Source: Cyathus striatus
Lineage: Eukaryota; Basidiomycota; Agaricomycetes; Agaricales; Nidulariaceae
Length of the DNA: 64,000 nt
Assembly: GCA_025738555.1 (NCBI GenBank)
Contig: JAOVFP010000001.1
Location: 4,650,001 to 4,714,000 of the forward strand
Direction of reading: 5' to 3'
Below, one piece after another: positions 55,864 to 64,000 of the stretch. Position 1 is the first letter of the stretch. Every line of letters begins with the position of its first letter. Position numbers and translations under genes: made by a program. Under the pieces are notes generated by a model that was not told the origin of the DNA, ran no database searches, and worked only from the letters and a program-made list of their open reading frames with translations.

Positions 55864-58158
55864 GCTTCGAAGACGGAAATTTTAAATAAGGGTAAGTATG
55901 TGAGAGTAGATCCTTGTGTTAGTAGCATTGTATGAGTATTTGTGTCCAGTTACCAGACCAGAGCAATCAGTTCGCAGTGTAGGGATAAGATTCCGCACGT
56001 TTGAACACCCGGAATGAAATGCTTTACTCTTGATTCATGTTGGATCAAGTTCCCATCCTTGTCCCATCCTCCTGAGTCCGCGGGGGCTGAAGATGCCGCC
56101 CCCCGTGCGAAAGTTACATTTCTTCCAATATTCCACTTGCTCTCCAACTCTTGTATGCACTTATGACATGCTAAACTCGAGTTCTTATCACGTTCTCGTG
56201 AATCTTGAAGACAATCAAGACGTCGCTGGTTTATTCTTGGAATTGTAATTGTCGATGGTCATTGGTACTTGTTCAGGATTCAAATCATCTCACAGAAACG
56301 AATTCTAATTAAAGAGGGAGAAGTTGGTTATATGCTACTACTTAAGACCCGCAGAAGTTGACAAGGGGATCTTAGGAGCTCTGACTTGCCGGTCCTTAGG
56401 GTATTTTAATCCTTGATTTTCTTGTAAAATTATCTCAAGGTGAGCTGAACTTTTAATAGGTGTGTACACATACGCGGTTCTGGTTTATTTTTACCGCACT
56501 ATCTTACTTTGGGTGCAGAAACTAGCGGCATGTAATGGCATTTAAGATCTGTGGTAAATATCACATTATGGTGTGTAAAGAAAGCCATTCTATGGACAAG
56601 GTTCTCACCACTATTACGGTTTCTAGCGTGAAAACAGCGAATAGAATATACGTATACCATTTGATCATATCTTTACTGATCATTGTTTCCATTACTTCCT
56701 ATCCCTAGAATACACACACGATAAGCAACTTCAAGAAGGGTAAGCTTTTCACGAAAACCTGTGTCTTCCGCCGATGCATAAAGCGGAGGCCCGTGTCACC
56801 ACTTGTATCTTCGCGAACAACGAAGACGCATTCACATAAGGTCTTCCCCATTAGTTGTCATATACAAGATGCCACTCTCATATTGAACGTTACTTGCATC
56901 AAATTCAAATCTATTTCCTCGGACAAGTCGAGCTCCACTTTTGCCTCACGATCCCGACCCACCCAACCGTTCTGGCGGTTCAATCCCAGACAATGAGCTA
57001 CTATTTACTCAAAAATGGCTTTTAGAAATACTTAGCTTGTTGACATGCCAATCGGCATTGACGCGGGAAATTCTTACCCCAGCTCGACGACGTTTGTCAA
57101 AATGTAAGAATTTCGGTAAATTACATCTCTTTTAAGTTAACTAACATGCTGTATTCTAGCGGAATGTTGCCGCAGTACCACATACACTTCTGATATCAGA
57201 GCAACTTTTCAACAACTTTGATCTTTTTCCGGAAAATCTATGAGTGTATCTCTGTATCTCGATGACGCGCTGATCGATTTGCCTTTTCCCGTGTCCGTAT
57301 CTTCGCGTGGACATCAGTACTAGCTGCTTCTCGTACCCTACACTCGTTTCTTTCCAGTGTAAGGGCATACCCTTTACTTTAGGAAACTCTAAAAACTCGG
57401 ATAAGGTGATCACTAATGGGATTTAAAGGGATTGGGATTTACTGTCTGACATCCGGGATTACTGATACTAGAGTGGGCCGGGAATATGGATAAATGAAAT
57501 GTCTCGCATGATACTAGAGTCACACCAGTTCACGTCTACATACTAGTCACCCTAATATCCACGGGGGTATCATATCACTGTGGTGCCATTTTGTTACTCG
57601 CATACTTTGCGCGTACTACTTATTTTATACGATTTGTATGAGACATTATTAATTCATTCATGATTCATCCAATCGACTTCTTGCTTCAAGTTCCGTTACG
57701 GATCGAATGAGAATGTCAGCCTTACTAGTGGAAGACAAGACGTAATTTTTTGCATAATATGTAAACTGAAATATACTATCTATTTTTAAATGCCGCTATT
57801 AGTAGCACAGACGTCTGAGAATAAAGCTAAGGACGTAAGTACTGTAGACTGTCTTCTACTGTCTTGCAAACGATAGTCACAGAGGCGAGCTTACGTAATT
57901 ATCACGTGATATATTCTACATCATTGTTTCGGCGCAGCCCGCAGTGTGATAGTAGTGCAGTGCAGTACTCGACTCTCGTCGAACATTTATTGTTACTGTT
58001 AACCTTCAGATCCTCAGGGGCCCTACTTTTTGGACTTGTTCTCTGGTATAACCCGTCTTCAATTTCAACACGAACACACTTTAATCACACGCGTCTTGTC
58101 CTTACCAAGTGGAAACTGGAATTATCTATCGCATTTGGAAGGCACCACACCAAAGACT
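55864..58158. other. 2.3-kb region without a recognisable gene
   Basis: Short open frames only (for example 56793-57135 on +, which has an Arg/Ser/Leu-rich content but no known motif). It includes the promoter of the WASP gene. A 17-bp word at 57784-57800 is shared with 26830-26846. Confidence 0.5.
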
Positions 58159-59893
58159 ATGCCTATCCAATCAACTCTTAGTCCAGACGAGAAAGCGAAG
58201 GTGAAAGCCTGCGTTCCTGCTTCCACAAGTAAAATCCATACCGCTGCCTTTGTTCGTATCTACTATGCATATCCCGACCCCAATAAATGGTCGTATACGG
58301 GACTCCAGGGTGCTTTGGTTTTTTTCCAAGATAATAATAAGGGCACATTGAATTTCAGGATGGTGGATGTGGATGGCACGAGGGGCGGAATATGGGATCA
58401 TGAATTCTATTATGGTCTGGAATACAACCAAGATCGCGCTTTCTTCCATTCCTTTGAAGGAGATGTAGGTGTTATTTCCACCATCTTGTTCTCGAAACAT
58501 TGTTTAATGTGGTGCAGAAATGTATGATAGGTTTTGTCTTTGCAGATGAGAAGGAGGCAAAAACATTCTCCAAGAAGGTTAACAAGATAAACAAAGACTA
58601 TGCCCCTGGTGAGACTGCTATATTGTAATTCCTATTTATATCGTGTTTTAATCGTTCTTTTCGAAAGCCAAAACGCCTAAGAAGCAGAAAAGGTCGGTAT
58701 CCTCAAAAGGAGGAATCGACAAATCTATGATTTCAGCACCCAAAGCAGGCTCGTTCATACACGTAGCTCACATGGGTTATGATAACGAGCATGGATTCAC
58801 ATCTCGTGGTGTTGATCCGTCATGGACCACCTTACTTTCCGACCTCGAAAATTCGGGAGTCTCGAAAGAGATTCTTGAGAAAGAGATGGAATTCATCAAT
58901 GCTTACATGAATGAGGCAAAAGGGCAACTTGAACACAAAAAGTCTAAACCTCCTCCTCCACCAGCTCCTAGACGTGGTCATGTACCAAACGGAAGTACGT
59001 CAAGTGTTACGAGTCCTACCGCTCCAGCACGACCTCCTCCAGCACGACCTCCTCCACCCCGGGTACCTCCGCCTCAGATAGAGACACCAGCACCTCCGCC
59101 GCCACCGGTTCGTGCGCAGCCTTCCACTCCTGTTGCACCGCCTCCGCCTACTCGTGCGTCTCCAGCTCCTAAAATCGCACCTCCCGAGCCTCCCAGTACC
59201 TCCCCAACATCTGCAACACCTCCAGCACCTCCTCGTCGGCCTCCCATAACCAACTCTCAGCCACCTCCCCCCCCTGCGCGTCCATTCGTTGGACATGTAC
59301 CGGTGCCTCCTCCACCACCTCGTCCGACAAGCACTGTCCCTCCGGCGCCGCCTCCACCAGGGCGACCCTATCCTTCAGCACCTGAAGGTAGTGCACCACC
59401 CTCAGCCACGCCGCCTCCACCGCCACCACCACCACCTCCTCCTCCTCCTCCACCTCCACCACCACCTGGCCCGTCATCAACTGGACCTCCGCCCCCGCCC
59501 CCACCCCCACCCCCACCACCTCCACCAGGTGGCAATGTCGCTCCTCCTCCTCCTCCTCCTCCTCCCCCTCCAGGTGGAGAAAGCGGTAGTCCATCTGCAT
59601 TAGCAACTTTGCCTGCTCCGCAACCTGGTAGAGCCGATCTTCTAGCTTCTATTGCTGGAAAGGGTGTTCACTCATTGCGCAAAGCTGATCCCAGCACAGC
59701 TCCAGGCCGCAGGACGCCTCCTGGAGAGAGTAGCTCAACTGCTGCTGCTACTGCTGCAGGAGCTGCCGCTGGTGGTGCAGCCAGTGCGGCTGGGGGCGAT
59801 CTGACTTCAGCATTGGCTGCTGCATTGCTAGAGAGAAACAAACGACTAGGAGATAGTGACGAGGAGGAAGATGATGAAGAGGATTGGGACTGA
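58159..59893 (+). CDS. LAS17: WASP / Las17 actin nucleation-promoting factor
   Basis: Exons 58159-58464, 58518-58608 and 58668-59893 sum to 1623 nt and 540 residues. The WH1 domain comes first (H-T-A-A-F-V-R-I-Y-Y, G-A-L-V-F-F, W-D-H-E-F-Y-Y, F-F-H-S-F-E-G-D). A CRIB-like motif I-S-A-P-K-A-G-S-F-I-H-V-A-H-M-G follows, then a long poly-proline region. A WH2 motif is R-A-D-L-L-A-S-I-A-G-K-G-V and the acidic end is D-S-D-E-E-E-D-D-E-E-D-W-D with the Arp2/3-binding Trp. It switches on the Arp2/3 complex, whose Arp3 subunit is encoded at 28208-29942. The CRIB-like motif suggests Cdc42/Rac-type GTPase control. Confidence 0.95.
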
Positions 59894-60370
59894 GGTATTG
59901 TTACTGTCTATATGACAATATAGGACTTCTCCACCGACTCTTAATTATTAGTAACTCCCTCTTTTATTTTTTATCCTTCACTGTAGAATTACTTGTCTAA
60001 TTATTTTTTTGTTATTTCTCTGGATATACAATTATCGACGATAAAGCTTGTAATCCAAAAAAAGAGGAACGAAGGTCGAAGATGTACAGAAATCTACAAA
60101 AATCCAACAGAGTTACTGATATGTACAGTGTTCCGATTCGCGTTTGGTTCACGGCCACGTGATCGTTGTGACGTAATAAAATATTTTCCTGAAGTGCTTT
60201 CCCCTTCCGAGTCCGACCTTCGACACCCTTGCTTTCGTTGCAGCTAGCCGTCCTCACCCTCCTACCTGCTTCTTTACCATTTCCTGTGCTCTAACGTTCT
60301 TCGGTCACTAAAAGTATGTTTTGTTCAATGACATTTAATTATTACTTAACTAATACAACATACAGTTAAA
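59894..60370. promoter_or_regulatory. WASP 3' flank and cyclophilin promoter
   Basis: No gene is recognised. A probable 5'UTR intron of the cyclophilin gene runs from a GTATGT donor near 60315 to an acceptor ending near 60365, immediately before the start codon. Confidence 0.4.
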
Positions 60371-61318
60371 ATGGCTGCTTTCCTTCGCCGTTTCGTTTCG
60401 ACCGCATCCACTGGCGGTAAAAACATGTACTGCTCTCTCGCTCTTTTTGCTGCTATACCTGCCTACTCCATGCTCAACAATGATTCTTCTGTTTCTTCTA
60501 CTGCCACTGCGGTAAACCCTAACAGAGCGAATGTCTTCGTGAGTTTTTCATCCAGAAGCAACCTTGTTGACTAATAAGCTGTTTCCTTACAGTTCGATGT
60601 TGCCATTAATAACCAGGCCTCTGGTCGTATTGTATTCAAGCTTTTTGACGATGTTGTTCCAAAAACTGCTCGTAATTTCCGTGAACTCGCGACTGGCCAG
60701 CATGGATTTGGTTATGCGGGTAGCTCGTTCCACCGCATCATCCCCAACGTACGTGTTTTCACTACCTCCGCGAGTAGTATCTATGCGTACTTATGCGCTT
60801 AACGCGTCGAGACTAGCTCTCATAACTAATATGTTAATTATATAGTTCATGCTTCAAGGAGGTGACTTCACTAAGCACAATGGTACTGGCGGCAAGTCCA
60901 TCTACGGTGACAAGTTCGCAGGTGAGTTGTACTCATTATATTATCAATCTACATATTTGATGTCGACTGCTAATCACTATCTTTATCTTCGATGTGGTCG
61001 CTTATGTTGTGTAGACGAGAATTTTGTCCTCAAACATACTACCCCCGGTCTCCTCTCCATGGCCAACGCTGGCCCGAATACCAATGGGTCCCAGTTCTTC
61101 ATCACAACTGTCCAGACATCTTGGGTATATTACATCTTTTTTCCCTTTATTGTATGTGCTCATCAATATCGTAGCTTGACGGCCACCATGTCGTATTTGG
61201 TGAGGTTGTTGAGGGTATGGATGTGGTTAGAAAAATCGAGTCTATAGGCTCTGCTAGTGGCACGCCCAGTAGCAAGGTTACCATCACCTCATCTGGTACG
61301 GTGATCCAAAGTCCTTAA
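60371..61318 (+). CDS. Cyclophilin-type peptidyl-prolyl isomerase, probably mitochondrial
   Basis: Exons 60371-60538, 60593-60748, 60846-60921, 61015-61124 and 61175-61318 sum to 654 nt and 217 residues. A basic leader ([13 protein letters not shown]) suggests mitochondrial import, as for yeast Cpr3. The core has [32 protein letters not shown] and Q-F-F-I-T-T, and [10 protein letters not shown] with the Trp that binds cyclosporin A. It catalyses cis-trans turning of prolyl bonds. Confidence 0.94.
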
Positions 61319-62047
61319 ATTTATTGTGTAGAGATACACTGATGCTATTGATTATTGCTGGTTTTCCCTGCTCGCCACTCTAAGTCACTGTATACATTGG
61401 GTACATATTGAAACATTGAAACCTCTCGTAATAAATGCTTTCCGATATCGGCATCAACCAGTATTTCTGACTTAGGAAACTGACGCCTATAGCTACCCAG
61501 AGTAATTCAAGGCAGCAGTAGCAGTAGAACGAAACCTTTTCCTTGCACTACTGGGATCATTCTGAAGATTACGGCGTGTACATCTATATATTGCTTTCCA
61601 TCACTTCGTGGCGATCTGACACCTCTCTGAAGACTCTGAAGATAAATGTGTCAAAGCAAACGCTTCTCTTTAAATGTATCATGCAAGTGAAGATAAATAT
61701 GTCATTCCGTTTTCCCCCTGTAGACTAAAGGGAGGAATGTGGAGAAGATCGTGGCGCAGGTCCAAGCCGACTACGCGATTACGAGCTTACATCCGCTTAT
61801 CATTTCTGTTGTATTGGTCAAGGTTTGCGACAACACTTTTCTAGATCAACGCTATACAAGGTCCGCTTCTTGTTTTCTTGTTCTCACTTGTGCTAATCTG
61901 ACAAATTGTAGTACCGATGACAGCCACTTTAAAACTTACCCTTCGCGCGTATCTGCGCATTGTCCTTCAGAATCTGAGTGATATTTTTTGACATAAATAG
62001 AACACTCCCCGGTATGAATCTTTCAATCCATTTCTAAAGCTAGTGTT
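61319..62047. other. Intergenic, nothing recognised
   Basis: Cyclophilin 3' flank and upstream region of the orphan frame. Open frames at 61543-61728 and 61739-61981 (+) are short and unrecognised; an extra upstream exon of the next gene cannot be excluded. Confidence 0.45.
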
Positions 62048-63733
62048 TTGGTATGTACCTGTTCTTCGACTCTCTTTTCAAATGCTGACTTCAAGATGCA
62101 TCATAGTCTTACTCATTTAAACGCGATGCCTTCTTTATTGATGCTCTTCTTTCCTCCCCTTGGTGCTCTTACCGCGTTGTATATTGTCTACCGCTATAAT
62201 TTCCTGTTTCTATCCTATGCACGCCGACTGTATGTAATACCGGGAATAATCGAGTCAATGCTTTCAGTGGTGACATGGATAGACCGGAATACCTTTCACA
62301 TCCGATACAAACGCAGCATACATCGCGTATTGCAGAAAAACTATCAGTCGCTCCCGCGTACTTGTGGTCCTCCAACTTTATTTCCCCCGGCCGCTAACTC
62401 CCCTACAATTTCCCCTCTCCCAGACGCTTGCTTCTCCCCAACCCCATCTTCCCCAGACAATAATTCACCTCCAATTTCACCTTCCCCGGACGAAAATTCC
62501 CGTCCAGCATCACCTTCCACGGACGACAGTTCCCCTCTAACTTCACTTCCTCTGGACGATAGCCCTCCTTTAATTTCACCCCCCACGGGTGCCATAACTC
62601 CTCTAACTGGCTCCCTTTGCACTACTAGCTATCCACCATTGCCTACACATGAAAGTACTCATCAGGAACCGACTTCTCTTCCCCACGCTGGAACCCCTCT
62701 CCTGTTAGTCCCCCACGCCAATATTCCTCTAGGTTATCCCCCTCACTGCACCACATCGACACCAATTTCCCATGCCAGTACATCACCAGCCCCACCTCCG
62801 CACTCTAGCACCATTTCAAACCTTTCTACAATTAACAGAAGCTTCGAGCTGGTTGATGTAGGAAGACAGTTATCGGAATTGGCTACAATTCATGATCTGA
62901 ACAATTACTTTAATGCTGCTCTCGAAACTATACATAGTACTGGTCGTCTTCATTACGCAACATGCATCTCGATCCAGATTCCTCACCAGTATCGCCCCTC
63001 TCCGAAAGAAACAGCCATTGCCGGGAAAGATAGACGCTTCAAAACACCAAACCTCCATCGCTTCTGTTGGTCGGGTCCGTTGTCTGGTTCAACAACTCCT
63101 TGGCATACAAGTTTTCAGTGGTCCGTTCTCCAGGAACTTACATTACTTAGGTGCCCACTATCTATCAACGATTTTCTCACTATTCTGCGTTCTTCTCTTC
63201 GTCTCAAAGAGTGCTCGATTGACGAGTTAGCGGATGTTAGTTCCATAATGCCCACGAGCTCTTCAATTCGGAGACCGGTGATATGCAATCGACTGCAAAA
63301 GCTATCAGTTGCAACTTCAGTCGGTCCACAGATTCTATGGAAAACTCTTGAGGCTGAAAGGCTTACAGTGATTCGGCTTTCTGTTCCACGGAAAATGCGA
63401 TCGAAAACATTCGCGGGATGGCTTCCAACAAAGTATCAATCCCTGCGAAAAATTCTCGTCACGACCGAATTGCTACGTAACTCGTTGAACCGACTTCAAG
63501 CAATATACAGACGGAGGGTAGAAGTTGAAGGGATGCCTAAGGTAGATATTATTTACAAGTGCTATCTAAAGAACCCGCTTCCCGCTCCCCGACATAGTTT
63601 AGTGCGGAGTACCTTAGATGTCTCAGAAGTCTACTGTAAAAAAGAGCCAGTCGTCAACTTCGTACAAGATCAGTGTTTACTAGACCGCTGCGAACGATGG
63701 AAGGACCAGTGGATAGATCAATGCGCACGATAA
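62048..63733 (+). CDS. Orphan protein: N-terminal hydrophobic segment, Pro/Ser repeats, LRR-like end
   Basis: One uninterrupted frame of 561 codons. I do not recognise the protein. A hydrophobic stretch near residues 28-58 (L-L-M-L-F-F-P-P-L-G-A-L-T-A-L-Y-I) may be a membrane anchor. Residues about 110-190 hold imperfect repeats of about 11-16 residues rich in Ser, Pro and Asp (S-P-D-N-N-S-P-P-I-S-P and like). After residue 265 the protein becomes ordinary, with L-Q-E-L-T-L-L-R-C-P-L-S-I-N-D-F and L-R-L-K-E-C-S-I-D-E-L. These resemble leucine-rich repeats of the F-box-like orphan proteins common in Agaricomycetes. Internal Mets (residues 17 and 27) are alternative starts. No function is assigned. 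Confidence 0.6.
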   Translation: MVCTCSSTLFSNADFKMHHSLTHLNAMPSLLMLFFPPLGALTALYIVYRYNFLFLSYARRLYVIPGIIESMLSVVTWIDRNTFHIRYKRSIHRVLQKNYQSLPRTCGPPTLFPPAANSPTISPLPDACFSPTPSSPDNNSPPISPSPDENSRPASPSTDDSSPLTSLPLDDSPPLISPPTGAITPLTGSLCTTSYPPLPTHESTHQEPTSLPHAGTPLLLVPHANIPLGYPPHCTTSTPISHASTSPAPPPHSSTISNLSTINRSFELVDVGRQLSELATIHDLNNYFNAALETIHSTGRLHYATCISIQIPHQYRPSPKETAIAGKDRRFKTPNLHRFCWSGPLSGSTTPWHTSFQWSVLQELTLLRCPLSINDFLTILRSSLRLKECSIDELADVSSIMPTSSSIRRPVICNRLQKLSVATSVGPQILWKTLEAERLTVIRLSVPRKMRSKTFAGWLPTKYQSLRKILVTTELLRNSLNRLQAIYRRRVEVEGMPKVDIIYKCYLKNPLPAPRHSLVRSTLDVSEVYCKKEPVVNFVQDQCLLDRCERWKDQWIDQCAR

Positions 63734-64000
63734 TCAAACGATAATGCACATCGCTTCTGCGACGGGCACGCAGTCTCTAGAAGCTGTAATGGCAACTTAG
63801 TTGACAACACGACACAAATTCGACTTGGATGTTTCTAATGAAAGTAGTTATTTCTACATATATGATGACGGGTACGAAGAACTCACTACATCACTGTATA
63901 TTATGTATCAGATAGTAATAAACGAATCCACGAAATGCATTTATTATCATTTCACCTCTGATCCAGTGCCTGAAGTGAAAATTAAAATGCAAAACCTGAA
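63734..64000. other. 3' flank, nothing recognised
   Basis: AT-rich sequence after the orphan frame, up to the window edge. It contains AATAAA-like words consistent with polyadenylation but no gene. Confidence 0.5.

Noticed and set aside
58940..59600. Minus-strand open frames across the WASP poly-proline region
   Set aside because: They are shadows of the proline-rich coding sequence.
1..64000. CRISPR arrays, bacterial operons, phage genes, rRNA or clear tRNA genes
   Set aside because: The sequence is eukaryotic; none of the repeats has spacer structure, and no tRNA or rRNA could be supported by eye.

Overview
The window is nuclear DNA of a basidiomycete, most likely a mushroom-forming Agaricomycete. 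Genes are dense, on both strands, and cut by many short introns of about 45-60 nt with GT-AG borders. The families are typical of that class: an A-T-R NRPS-like reductase, a sphingolipid C9-methyltransferase, GMC and FAD oxidoreductases. Exon models were built by eye from splice borders, reading frame and family motifs; no alignment was run.

Positions 1 to about 9650 are a transposon graveyard. The stretch is AT-rich, almost free of CpG, and made of minisatellites, degenerate tandem repeats, a decayed DIRS-like tyrosine-recombinase retroelement (RNase H remnant near 3.8-4.0 kb, recombinase remnant 5.4-6.7 kb) and a 2.2-kb terminal-inverted-repeat element (about 6868-9056). From about 9.7 kb the sequence becomes ordinary CpG-containing gene space.

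Genes in order: rho1 (-), YIF1 (+), mitochondrial release factor 1 (-), an R-SNARE (+), a 19-exon NRPS-like reductase (-), RPL24 (-), sphingolipid C9-methyltransferase (+), GMC oxidoreductase (-), a CpG-poor inverted-repeat element followed by a phased CGG-N6-CCG array, ARP3 (-), an alpha/beta hydrolase (+), a second R-SNARE (-), a CAMKL-type kinase (+), ASE1/PRC1 (-), an FAD monooxygenase (-), an MCT-type transporter (-), an acyl-CoA oxidase-like gene (+), UBR7 (-), a HyuB-only 5-oxoprolinase homologue (+), WASP/LAS17 (+), a mitochondrial-type cyclophilin (+) and an orphan Pro/Ser-rich protein with an LRR-like end (+).

Functionally, many genes serve the cytoskeleton and secretory traffic: Rho1, WASP and Arp3 (actin), Ase1 (spindle midzone), Yif1 and two Snc-type v-SNAREs (Golgi to plasma membrane). 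The oxidoreductases, the NRPS-like enzyme and the transporter are scattered among housekeeping genes, so I do not call a biosynthetic cluster. Three genes (YIF1, the kinase, the FAD monooxygenase) each need one extra base at a four-base C/G run to stay in frame, which points to homopolymer consensus errors rather than three pseudogenes. I did not find a convincing new defence or mobile system; the most unusual signals are the CGG-N6-CCG array, the TIR element with repeated GTCACACATCAC motifs and internal hairpins, the extreme CpG desert, and the HyuB gene without its HyuA half.
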